Assembly: GCA_001708385.1 (NCBI GenBank)
Contig: CP012388.1
Coordinates: forward strand, 1,922,001-1,986,000
Direction of reading: 5' to 3'
Origin: Flavobacterium psychrophilum
GTDB lineage: Bacteria > Bacteroidota > Bacteroidia > Flavobacteriales > Flavobacteriaceae
DNA length: 64,000 bases
In this document: piece by piece, positions 18,001 to 27,900 of the stretch
Numbering within the stretch: position 1 is the stretch's first letter
How the letters are laid out: each line of letters starts with the position of its first letter
Position numbers and translations under genes: made by a program
Notes under the pieces: model-generated
Databases searched by the model: none
Told to the model about the DNA's origin: nothing
Seen by the model: the letters and a program-made list of their open reading frames with translations, nothing else

Positions 18001-19972
18001 ACTTGCAGGCTTAGACCCTGCGCAGTACACGGTAGACTATTACACCGACGCTGCAGCTACACCTGCCAGCCTTATCGGTACACCGGGCAACTACCCATCG
18101 GCAACAGCTATAGTATATGCCAAAGTAACCAATACAGCCACAGGCTGTTTCTATATCGTACCGGTACGCCTTGTGGTGAATGCACTTCCGGTGCTTATCA
18201 CCAATGAGTACAGCTACTCGCTGTGTGATACCACACTGCCGGCCAACAAAGAGACCTTTGACCTTACTACTACCATCGATAATTTCATCACCGATGAAAA
18301 CCTAAACGGAGTAAAGGTAAGCTTCCATACCACCCTTGCCGATGCGCAAGGGAACACCAATGCCCTTACCGACCAACAGACACAGGCGTATGAGAACACC
18401 TCACAGGTACAGAGCCTTTATGTGCGCTTTACGGTAACCACTACAGGCTGTTTTAGGCTTGGCTACCTTGATATCAGGGTAGAGCCCCAGCCGGTATTAA
18501 CCCTTCCCTCACAGGATGATCTAACGGTATGTGATACCGATGGCAACGGTATCGGTGAGTTTAACCTTGAAGCCTTAAAAGAGGTCCTTGCCAATGGCGA
18601 TGCGAGCCTTGTGATTACCTTCCACCTAACGGCGGAGGAAGCACTATCGGGGGCCAACCCGATCGGCAACACGACCGACTACAGGAATGACCACCCGGGC
18701 ACACAAACCCTTTGGGTAAGGGCAGTGAGTGGTACCACAGGCTGCTTTAACACCACGCCATTCCCGGTTACCCTTATAGTAACCCCTGCACCGCAGGCAC
18801 CAAAGCTACAGGATATCACCCTTTGTGATGATACCGACAACAATGGGCAGGACGGGGCGCTAAGGACAGACCTTACAGTATATGAAACACAGATAAAAGA
18901 AGCAGTAGCCCCTGTGGAAGTAACAATCACCTATTACCTTTCCAAGGCTGATGCTGATGCGGGTAGTAACGGTATTGCCAGCCCTGCAAGGCACATTGCC
19001 AGGGATGGGCAGGTGATCTGGGTAAGGGTAGAGAATACCGCAGGCTGCTATAGCCTTACGAGCTTTACCATCCATATCAACAAGCCACACCAGTTGGTAA
19101 CCCCAACACCCCTTGCCGTATGTAACGAGGCACTGCCAAATGACGGTATTGCAGAATTTGACCTTACACAAAAAGACGATGAGATACTGGGCCCTGATGG
19201 GGTAGGCATGGACTACGTTGTAGACTACTTTACCACCGACCCAAAAACAGACAGCACCGCCGTGGCAATCGCTGACCCTAAGGCGTATGTAAATACAGAC
19301 AGCAATGGAGCAGCCCAAAACCCAAGAACGATCTGGGTAAGGGTAACCACCACCCAAGGGTGTGTTAGCTATACCACCCTAACCATAAGGGTGCTTCCGC
19401 TACCTGTACCCAACTTTAACCCAGCCCCACTTGAGGTATGCGACCAGGATACTACAGAGGTAGGCAGTGAGCCCTTTGACCTGACCCTTGCACAGGATGA
19501 TATCCGCAACAACGGTACTAACTACCTGTTCAGCTATTATACCACAGAAGAGGATGCCCAGGCAGGCACCAATGCGATACCTGACCCAACCAGCCACAAC
19601 AGTGCCAGTGGCAGTGTATGGGTAAGGGTTGAGGCCAATACCAATAACCCATCTGATTTGAGGTGCTTCCAGATAGTGGAGCTTGAACTAATAGTGAACC
19701 CACTGCCACCGATAGCCGACCTTGCCGACTATGGTATCTGTAACGACACCCCTGCATCCCCGACAGCCTTTAACCTGAAGGAGTATGTAGAGACAGCCCT
19801 TGGCGGTAATACAGGTACCATTTACACTATAGGCTACTTTAGCGATGCAGCCCTTACCACACGTGCCACGCCAATAACAGGGTATGTCGTAACAGGCAGT
19901 GCAACGGTATACATAGAAGTAGTTAACAACGACACAGGGTGCAGGATCGTAAAAGAGCTTAGCTTATCGTAG
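15068..19972 (+). CDS. Giant modular T9SS type B protein, N-terminal part (frame broken)
   Basis: The ATG at 15068 gives the signal peptide MKSVTKNVERFRIYLCFLAVLCSCGAFAQ; a TTG 15 bases earlier is less likely. Residues ~30-400 match the propeller-like N-terminal domain of the preceding gene (AANWYFGINAGLSFNTSPPTPLLDG). A PKD domain follows (WNFGDGTTSADINATHTYALPGTYTVEV), then about fourteen modules of 80-100 residues with the pattern CDxxNDGxAxFNL ... VxYYxxxxDAxxGTNAI ... VYVRVxNxxTGC. The frame stops at a TAG (19970-19972) inside a module. The next frame continues the same module from 19966 and supplies the missing C-terminus, so this is the first part of a ~2004-residue protein broken by a one-base deletion. 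Base composition rises sharply from about 17600 on. Confidence 0.85.
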   Translation: MKSVTKNVERFRIYLCFLAVLCSCGAFAQKEAANWYFGINAGLSFNTSPPTPLLDGQLVTKEGCATISTGDGALQFYSDGTTVYNRNHGVMMNGTDLLGHNSSTQSAMIVPAPGNINKYYIFTVPAEAGNAGFNYSVVDMTLDGGLGGVTSEKNIRLDNPNLVAEKVTAVRHADGESIWVISHRMDSNRFIAFLVSPSGLNPTPVISATGSFVGIGGSSAIGYLKASPDGKKLASAKQNVVTDFELFDFNNATGVVSNPMKLSSTDAGYGVEFSPDSKRVYFTTFSNDIFQYDITPGTLEAIKATRTVIAAGGQYVSLQVALDGKIYVTKNGSGRTSLAVINSPNNLGAACNFQDIGVTLGGRNSDLGLPPFIQSFFKQDIEVENLCVQTPTNLSVTINANIVSAQWNFGDGTTSADINATHTYALPGTYTVEVDFFIDANSTVIHLSKDITILPVPVANQPAEMVACTTGGPTTFDLTQQTTSILNGQSAIDFAVTYYASQEDLDNDTAVTSITHSLDSQTIIAKVTNTFTGCFSFTEFETIRNASPVIDGKENLKACGIGSTALFDLTANTPLILGNQDPAVFDVKYYTTSALADAGTTGTEITTPETYTSGDTTIYARIFNSTATDCYQTTSITLTTTQNQIINPAGNPFYYTVCATQGSNTAPVTIAGIASNLTNQALQPLALFDPAVTQDTDLANYTITYHLLQADAVTGDNAIADGYSATNGQIIYIRVSYNLAQSCVAVGQVRFNVVSPQANTPTPLVECSDSLTGATFNLLLKNDEISLNPAYTISYYDNQADALSGTTAPVSSTAFEGIDNQIVYTRVEDTLTGCATVVELLLRVIPAPIATTPAPIAECDDNNDGFARFNLVPTMQAIEAAIADVTVSAFETQSDADLNVNAIPSPQAYDNIVVGTQTLYLRVQSDLTDCYDTLTLVLIVNPRPDAHSPAQPYALCDDGTSDSDGIAHFNLNSQSAEILAGLDPAQYTVDYYTDAAATPASLIGTPGNYPSATAIVYAKVTNTATGCFYIVPVRLVVNALPVLITNEYSYSLCDTTLPANKETFDLTTTIDNFITDENLNGVKVSFHTTLADAQGNTNALTDQQTQAYENTSQVQSLYVRFTVTTTGCFRLGYLDIRVEPQPVLTLPSQDDLTVCDTDGNGIGEFNLEALKEVLANGDASLVITFHLTAEEALSGANPIGNTTDYRNDHPGTQTLWVRAVSGTTGCFNTTPFPVTLIVTPAPQAPKLQDITLCDDTDNNGQDGALRTDLTVYETQIKEAVAPVEVTITYYLSKADADAGSNGIASPARHIARDGQVIWVRVENTAGCYSLTSFTIHINKPHQLVTPTPLAVCNEALPNDGIAEFDLTQKDDEILGPDGVGMDYVVDYFTTDPKTDSTAVAIADPKAYVNTDSNGAAQNPRTIWVRVTTTQGCVSYTTLTIRVLPLPVPNFNPAPLEVCDQDTTEVGSEPFDLTLAQDDIRNNGTNYLFSYYTTEEDAQAGTNAIPDPTSHNSASGSVWVRVEANTNNPSDLRCFQIVELELIVNPLPPIADLADYGICNDTPASPTAFNLKEYVETALGGNTGTIYTIGYFSDAALTTRATPITGYVVTGSATVYIEVVNNDTGCRIVKELSLS

Positions 19973-19995
19973 AGCAGCAGGCAGTAGCCAACCCT

Positions 19996-21081
19996 GTGGC
20001 AGACCCTGCGGCGGTATGTGATACCGACGACCAGAATGACGGCAGGGCCTCAGGATGGGATTTAACCCTACTTGCACCTGAAGTACTTGGCGCTCAGGAC
20101 CCGGCTGTGTTCCTTGTAAGCTATTACGATATTGACCCGTCTACAGTACCTGCACCGCAACCGATACAAGACCCTGAAAACTATACCAACCAGACTCCGG
20201 AGAGCCAGGTGATCTGGATCGTAGTAACCAACAGCGATACGGTACAGGACACTCCATGCAGTGCCACCACTACGGTAACCCTAAGGGTAGAGCGCAGGGC
20301 AGAGCCTGTTATCACCACAGCAGATGGCAGCGATACAGTATGTATCGAATGGGGGGCAAGCGAAGGCGAGCTGGAACTTAACAGTGGTGTAGTACCAAAC
20401 GGGCACACCTATCTTTGGTACAAAGACGGGGTACTGCTAACCGATAGTGATGACTCAGGAAGCTACATCGCCAAAACAGGCGGCGTATACACCGTAGTAG
20501 TAACGGGCCCTGCGCCACTGGAATGTGTGTCGGATGAATCGGCAGGCTTTACGGTAATCGAATCAGGGCAGGCATCAGCAATAGGCCAGGGGTACTATGT
20601 AACCAACTACTTTAGCGATAACCAGACCATAACGGTAACCATAGAAGGAAACGGGGAGTACACCTACCAGCTGGATAACGGCCCAAGGCAGGAATCTCCT
20701 GTATTCACCAATGTATCCCCGGGCTACCACAGTGTAACGGTATGGGATGAGAAAACAGATTTTCCATGCCAGGAGCTGGTCTTAAATGGAGTAAGCATTG
20801 TAGACTACCCTAACTTCTTTACCCCTAACGGTGATGGTTTCCATGACACGTGGAACATCATAGGCTTAAGCGGTACAGGATCGGTGATCTATATCTTTGA
20901 CCGCTACGGCAAGCTTATCAAACAGATAAGCCCGGACCTTGAGAGCAGCGGATGGGACGGAACACTAAACGGTACCCCGGTACCGGCAACGGACTACTGG
21001 TTCACGGTGACCTACCCTGAGTTTGATGGCACCACAACGGCAACCAAAGAATTTAAATCGCATTTCTCACTGAAGAGATAA
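19996..21081 (+). CDS. Giant modular T9SS type B protein, C-terminal part after the frameshift
   Basis: This frame is open from 19963 and has no proper start: the GTG at 19996 lies in mid-module, in VADPAAVCDTDDQNDGRASGWDL. It holds one full module, an Ig-like segment (VCIEWGASEGELELNSG ... HTYLWYKDGVLLTDSDDSGSYI), an SprB-like segment (ITVTIEGNGEYTYQLDNGPRQESPVFTNVSPGYHSVTV), and a complete type B sorting domain (YPNFFTPNGDGFHDTWNI ... IFDRYGKLIKQI ... SGWDGTLNGTPVPATDYWFTV ... HFSLKR). Restoring one base, a C near 19963, joins it to the upstream frame as ELSLIVEQQAVAN. If the deletion is real, the surface protein loses its sorting signal. Confidence 0.85.
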   Translation: MADPAAVCDTDDQNDGRASGWDLTLLAPEVLGAQDPAVFLVSYYDIDPSTVPAPQPIQDPENYTNQTPESQVIWIVVTNSDTVQDTPCSATTTVTLRVERRAEPVITTADGSDTVCIEWGASEGELELNSGVVPNGHTYLWYKDGVLLTDSDDSGSYIAKTGGVYTVVVTGPAPLECVSDESAGFTVIESGQASAIGQGYYVTNYFSDNQTITVTIEGNGEYTYQLDNGPRQESPVFTNVSPGYHSVTVWDEKTDFPCQELVLNGVSIVDYPNFFTPNGDGFHDTWNIIGLSGTGSVIYIFDRYGKLIKQISPDLESSGWDGTLNGTPVPATDYWFTVTYPEFDGTTTATKEFKSHFSLKR

Positions 21082-21107
21082 ACAAAGAGAAAACCACAAT
21101 AACTAAG

Positions 21108-21146
21108 AACCCCGGGCAGCTTTCGCTGCCCGGGGTTTGTTTTTTA
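21108..21146 (+). terminator. Strong intrinsic terminator after the giant type B gene
   Basis: A 13-bp GC-rich stem, AACCCCGGGCAGC (21108-21120) with GCTGCCCGGGGTT (21125-21137), has a TTTC loop and is followed by TGTTTTTTAT. Confidence 0.95.
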
Positions 21147-21177
21147 TAATTTTAAAGAAAACGCTAACGTTTATGCC

Positions 21178-21250
21178 TAGCCCTGATAGAGGCGGCATCC
21201 TACCCGGCAAAGCCAAAGGGCAGATACAGTCGATAGCAGGAAATAGCCTA
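21178..21250 (+). other. GC-richer structured-looking intergenic element
   Basis: In an AT-rich 345-base gap, this stretch (starting TAGCCCTGATAGAGGCGGC and ending with a GCAGGAAATAGCC block) stands out in composition and has the look of a conserved intergenic element. From memory it resembles a motif often seen between genes in Flavobacteriia, but I cannot verify this. The rest of the gap, 21251-21450, is AT-rich without visible genes. Confidence 0.35.
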
Positions 21251-21450
21251 AATAAATGCGCTTAGATTGGGTTTATGAATACTATTATTCACGACACCAC
21301 AAAAAACATTTCACCTAATTGATTATTTCCGACAATTAACAAGTTATTAAACTATGTACTAAAATAGTTTCATTATTAAAATTTACTACAGTACTCAACC
21401 TTATATTATTATGATAATATAAAGAGGTAAATTCTTTCATTATTTTTTAT

Positions 21451-21458
21451 TATGTTTG
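21451..21458 (+). promoter_or_regulatory. Promoter -7 box for the RHS operon
   Basis: TATGTTTG matches TAnnTTTG exactly and lies 25 bases before the ATG at 21483. This placement also argues against the in-frame TTG at 21456 as start, since it would lie inside the promoter. Confidence 0.55.
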
Positions 21459-21482
21459 CACGAAAATAAAAAAAATCTTACA

Positions 21483-21929
21483 ATGAAATATTTACACTTC
21501 TTTGTGTTTCTGTTAATTTCAACAGTATCGTATTCGCAACACACATTATCCTTTAGCTATGATAACGCTGGTAATCAAACAAAGAGAGAATTGATTTGTA
21601 TTAGTTGTAGAACCTCTAATTCTGAATCTAATTCAACATCTTCTGTTGAAAACACAAGGGAATTAACCAAAAGTTCAGAATACGCAGACATTATGTATTA
21701 TCCCAATCCGGTACTGGAAGAACTTTATATTAAATGGCAAAATGAGAATTCTCATGTTACCGAAATAATGGTGTATACAAATACAGGTCAGATAATTTTC
21801 AGTTATAAAGATTTATTGGATACAGATAATACTAAAATTTCTTTCCAGAATCTTTCCGAAGGAATGTATAATGTAGTTATGATATATAGTAACGGTGATC
21901 AAAAAAATTTACAAGTCATTAAAAAATAA
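21483..21929 (+). CDS. Small YD-motif protein with T9SS type A sorting domain
   Basis: The ATG at 21483 gives 148 residues with signal peptide MKYLHFFVFLLISTVSYSQ. The first mature residues are HTLSFSYDNAGNQTKRELICISC, a single copy of the YD motif typical of RHS repeats, followed by a Ser/Asn-rich linker. The rest is a type A sorting domain (IMYYPNPVLEELYIKW ... ISFQNLSEGMYNVVMIYSNGDQ ... LQVIKK). It ends 2 bases before the start of the giant RHS gene, so translation is coupled. The RHS protein itself has no recognisable sorting domain, which makes this a candidate export adaptor or partner. The role is inferred. Confidence 0.8.
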   Translation: MKYLHFFVFLLISTVSYSQHTLSFSYDNAGNQTKRELICISCRTSNSESNSTSSVENTRELTKSSEYADIMYYPNPVLEELYIKWQNENSHVTEIMVYTNTGQIIFSYKDLLDTDNTKISFQNLSEGMYNVVMIYSNGDQKNLQVIKK

Positions 21930-21931
21930 TT

Positions 21932-24900
21932 ATGAAGGCAAAATACTTTTTATTAGCACTTATTCTTATAAGCCTAAATTCTTATGCTCAAAATTTTTCC
22001 GATACTAAGGGAGAATTGCAGATATCTGATATGGGAAGCGCTTCCTATTCGCTTCCTATTGCTGTACCTCCAAGTGTAGGAGATCTTGCACCAACTGTTA
22101 GCCTTATATATAGCAGCGGCACTCAGGGGGGAATAGTTGGAGAGGGATGGAATATTAGCAATATCTCATCTATTAGTCGTATCTCAACCAGGATAGATAT
22201 AGATGGATTTAAGGACGGGGTAGATTTTGACAGCAATGATAAATATGCATTGGATGGACAAAGGCTAATTCCGTCTACAGGTACTGGAGGCAGAGATACT
22301 GCCGTTTTAAGAACAGAAATGGACTCGAATATAAAAGTGCTTGGTATGACCGATGGGACTGGCATATTGACAAACTTCAAGGCAATTAGTCCGGATGGAA
22401 GTATATCAAATTATCTGAATGTGTCGGAGAATTACAACACTACAGATTTCTATATAGTACGCCATACTGATATTAATGGTAATTATATGACCTATCATTA
22501 TACCAATATCGCAGGAGCTACACGATTATCTGAAATTAAGTTTAGTGGCAATAACAATGGAACGCTGGCAAACAGCATCAAGTTTAATTATAAAACAGCT
22601 AAAAGATCAAACTTCACCTTCGTAAATAATCTTAGATATGAAAAAGTATCGCTGTTGAGCAGTGTTGAAGTTCTTACTAATGGAACATTGTTTAGAAAAT
22701 ATGTAATATCTCATATTGCAGACACTGTATTAGGATATGAAAGAGTTTCTCAAATACAGGAATTTAACGGGCAAAATGAGGCTTCAAACCCGATTGTTTT
22801 TACTTACAACACCACTCCTAATACTGTCGATTTTACAATGGGTACTTATATGGACCATATAAATTTTGGAGATGTAGACCTTTCCGGAGATTTTGATGGT
22901 GATGGACGTATTGATTTTTTAAGCGATACTAAGCTATACAGTAAACTATTTGTTAGCAATCAGAATCCTACAATTACAAATTTAAATTTTCCGTCCGTTA
23001 TATGGCAAAAAGAACGTAAGCGACTGTTAACCGGAACAACATTAACCGGTTCTAAAATTAACCAGTTCCAGTCTCTTCTGTTTGTACATGAAAAAGAGAC
23101 TACCACCGATTTTAAGGTCTACAATCTACAGGGAAACAGCATGGTAAATAGCTATACAAAAACTATACCTTTTGACAATACGGCGCCCTGTATTGATAAC
23201 TGTGGCGAGGGAAAATGTGACACCTATGACTTGAAAGGTTCAGAGATGATAGAAGGTGACTTTAATGGTGATGGAATCTCTGAAATCGTTGTTTTTTATG
23301 ACACAACTAAACGTGTTTTTAATTGGGTTACATATACTGTTCCTCCTGAGGGCCAGCCTTGGGATCCGGGATTATTCCCTGCATTACCAGGAGGTGGTAC
23401 CTATAACCCTGGCACACAATATAATTTCTGTCACCTTGAGCTTGAAATTGACAGAAAATATAGGGATATTAACATTATAGACCTAAATCCAACAGCGTCA
23501 ACGACGTTTGGAAGTGCCGGCTATACCTACCTGATACCAACAATACTTAATAATGCAGGATTTGATTTAACAGCGAAAAAGCACGTTATAGATTACAATG
23601 GTGATGGTAAATCGGATATCTTGTTTATTAATGAAGACACAAAAGCTTATATAGTATTAGGGTTACGACAGACAACTACATCGCCTTTTCATGCATTTGA
23701 AAAGCTGGCTGAAGGTGTGCTTACCGATTATGATAAAGATAATATAATGCTTTTTGGCGATTTTAATGGCGATGCTAAAACAGACCTTATAATGCCGGTT
23801 GCTGTAAATAGTTCAAACTGGGTTATTTATTTCGCAAAGCCGTCTTCAACTGTAGGAAGCTTCTATACCGAAACCCACAATATAACCAATTATAAACCGG
23901 ACTCTTACGAGGACGATTTAAAAACAATGGTATATTTCAACGATTATTATACATCAGACCTAAACAATGATGGAAAAACAGACATAGTTCAGGTATTTAG
24001 AAAAAAATATAAGGAAGGTTATTTAAATAACGACACAGAATTTAGTATTACAGCATATAGTAATAATATTGGCAATACTACCGTTACCAATAAATTTACA
24101 AATTCATTTAGCTCCACCCCTAATACTAGTGGTTCGCCTGAGTTACCGGTGCCTATTGTATCGCAATACCGCCATAATCGTCGCGATTCACATGTGATAT
24201 TTGTGAGAAACCACCATAATGGGCTTTATCATTTCCAGTTCAATAAAGATGTAATAAAAGATTACCAGCTTAAATCTGTTTCCGAAGCATCGGGAAATAT
24301 AGTACATACTATAGATTACCTTCCAATGGAACCGGGAACTAATGCTGCTACTGATTTTTATTCATCTTCAAATGCTCAATTGTACCCGTATGTAGAATTA
24401 AGCAAAGCACCAACAATGTATTTGGTATCAAAATTAACAGCAACAGTTAATGGAAGGTCTAAATTTCAGGATTTTAAATACCGTGGGCTTGTAACACACC
24501 TTCGTGGCCTTGGAATAATAGGCTTTACAAAAACGGCAAGAAGCAGTTGGTATACAGCCGGAGCAACTACCAAAACATATACTGTAAATAATAATAATCC
24601 GTTGTTAAGAGGTGCTAATACAATTACCTGGACAACTACAGATACTAACACTCTGTTTAATACCACCCCATTAGGTATTTTAAATAAAAAAACAAATACC
24701 TACGAGACTATAAATGGTGCAAACAGCCTTTATACAATAAGGCTTAAAACACAGACGTTTTTAGATTACCTTACTAATGTATCTAACATTACAACATATA
24801 CTTACGATACGTATAGTAATCCGTTAAAAACCTCTACCGTAACTTATTTGAGCAATGTTGCTAAGGGTTCTCAGGTTATTGACAAACTATACGATAACAC

Positions 24901-27900
24901 GGTTAATGAAATAGACAGTAATTATTTTATTGGTAGAATCTCCTCATTAAAAACAACCAACACTATCAATTATGGAATTGCCGATACTAGGAGTTCATCT
25001 GTAAAATATACCTACATGAATGGCGCTGCCGCCAAAGGAAATTTAAAAACAGTTGAGAGAACAGGGAATCAGACTACAGCTATTACCGAAGAAATGACCT
25101 ATGATGCTTTTGGTAATGTACTAACAAAAACAACGTCTGCACCCGGTGTAGCATCAAGGACAATCAGCAGCGAATATGATCCTACAGGACGATTTGTGCT
25201 TAAGGAAACAGATCATCATGGCTTTATAACAAACTTAGAATATAATAATGCCGGTCAGGTAAAAAAATCTACAAACCATGTTGGGATAGTTACAACATTT
25301 ACCTACGATAACTGGGGTAAGTTAACCGAAGAATTAATAACCAATGCTTCAACATCTGCCCAAAAAACAACGTTCAATTATATCAAGCTGGCTCACGGAG
25401 GGTATAATATCATTAAGCATAACCAGGCATTAAACGATTATAATGTAACTACACTAGATGTATTAGGCCGTCAGATAAAAAAATCTACTTATGGCATGGC
25501 CGCTAATACATCTATCGCAACGTCTGTAGAATATGATGTTTTAGGCAGACAAATTAAAGAAAGCCTTCCGTATTACGAACTTACTGGTACTCCTAAATGG
25601 AAGACCTTTGAATATGATTATCTACACAGACCAACCAAAATAATAACACCGGCAGGTAAAATAGAAACGCTGACATATAGCGGGCTTACTGTTTCTGTAA
25701 ATGATGGCTCGAGATTTAAAACTATTCTTAAAGATGCTTTTAACAGGGATGCTTCTGTAACCGATAATGGAGGTACAATAAATAATACGTATTACGCTAC
25801 AGGGCAGCTAAGAGAAGCCGATTATGGAGGTCACAAGCTAATAAGCGCAATAGACGGATGGGGTAATAAGGCATCGCTATTGGACCCAAGTGCAGGTCTC
25901 TACAGATATTTCTATGATGCTTTTGGTCAAATAACAAAAGAAGAAACTCCCAAAGGCAATTATGAATACACTTATGATGATAAAGGCAAATTAACGACTA
26001 AAAAGGTATCAGGTGATGAGGCGGATTTTATAACCGAATATACCTATAATGCAAACGCGCAGGTTACTCAGGAATATTCGTACAAGCCAATAAGCAACGA
26101 GCTGATTAATCTTCAGGCAATTATGTATGACCAATACCGTAGACCCTACTTTATAAGTAACTTTTATGGCAACGATATGTCGCAGTATAAAACTTTTCTT
26201 TATGATGCTTTGGGAAGGCTTATTTCAAAGGATATTCAGGCATCTGAAGACGGATTTGAAGCTGCCCATACAGCATACGTTACCGAGAAATATTCATACA
26301 ATGCCTACAATGGTGTGATGGATAAAATTACTGACGCAAACGGATTAGTTTTATGGCAGTTAAATAGTGTAACAGCAGGAGGAAGTCCGCTTTCTGAAAC
26401 ATTAGGAAACGGCGTTACCATTGCGAACACGTATGACGATTATGATTTCTTTACATCGCAAAGACATAGTAAGAACAGTACTAACGTATTGTATAATACA
26501 TATAATTTTAATGCACAGCGCGGTTTGCTTAACAGTAGGACTAACAACGTTTTGGGAATAAGCGAAACTTTTAGCTTTGACACGCTTGACAGGCTTACGC
26601 AATGGACTAACCCTGTAACCGGGACAAATGATTACAACACTTACGACAACCGTGGAAGGATTACGGAGAACAACGCCATAGGACAAATTGGCTATGATCA
26701 AATTAAGCTTTATAGAAAAAGCAGTGTAAACCTTACACCGGAGAGTTTGGCCTATTACCAGCAAAGGCCGGTACAGGCAATTACTTATACCATGTTTAAA
26801 GCTCCCAATGAGATAACCGAGGGTGATAAAAAACTGAAATTTTCATATTACGGCAGCAGCCTTAACCGTGCAAAACTAGAATATGGCTATGCCGAGATGA
26901 CACCCGGTGCCGGCAAAGAATTTACGAAAAGAAAACTGTATAGTGATGATGGCAAAAATGAAATTGTTGTAGACAGGGTTGCAAAAGTTGTAAAAATTCG
27001 TACTTTTATTGGTGGAGATGCGTACAGTGCACCATTGTATTATGAAAGCTCGTACAACTGGCAAACGGGTATAGAAACCAATAAGAAGTATTATATACAC
27101 CGTGATTACCTGGGAAGTATACTGGCAATAACAGATGAAGCCGGAATAGCAAAAGAAAAAAGGCACTTTGATGCGTGGGGCAATCTTTCTAAAATAGTAA
27201 ATGAAAACAATGTTGCCTTAAATATAGAAAATGGGCTTCAGTTTTTAGACAGGGGCTATACAAGCCATGAACATTTAGATGAAGTAAAGCTAATCCATAT
27301 GAATGGCAGGCTGTACGATCCAAAATTACGTTCTTTCCTTCAGCCGGATAACTTTATACAGAATCCTGAAGATACACAAAACTTTAACCGCTATAGTTAT
27401 GCGTTAAACAACCCTCTGTTATATGCAGACTACAATGGAGAAGAGTTATCTGCACTTGCAATAATAGGCTTTAGTGCATTAATATCTACGCTTACATATA
27501 CTGTTACGGCTATTGCTAATAATGTACCCATCACCGCAGGTGGTATTATAACCGCAGCCTTTGTAGGCGCAGCCAGTGGTGCAATAACGTTTGGAATTGG
27601 TGAGGCAACACAGGCTATATCTAATTTTATGCTCAAAACAACAGTGCAGGCAGCGGCACACGGGCTAGCACAGGGCACATTAAGCGCTATTCAAGGAGGT
27701 AGTTTTAAAAATGCATTTACGGCAGGTGCAGTGTCATCTTTAGCATCTTCGTTCTATTCAGGAGACGGCAAAATTGCTGGTCTAGGTGGAGAATTTTCTA
27801 AAAGTACTGCTGGCATAATATCGTTTGGTACTGTATCTGGAGGGGTTGGTGCCGAATTATCTGGCGGTAATTTTTGGCAGGGTGCTGCAATAGGTTTAAC

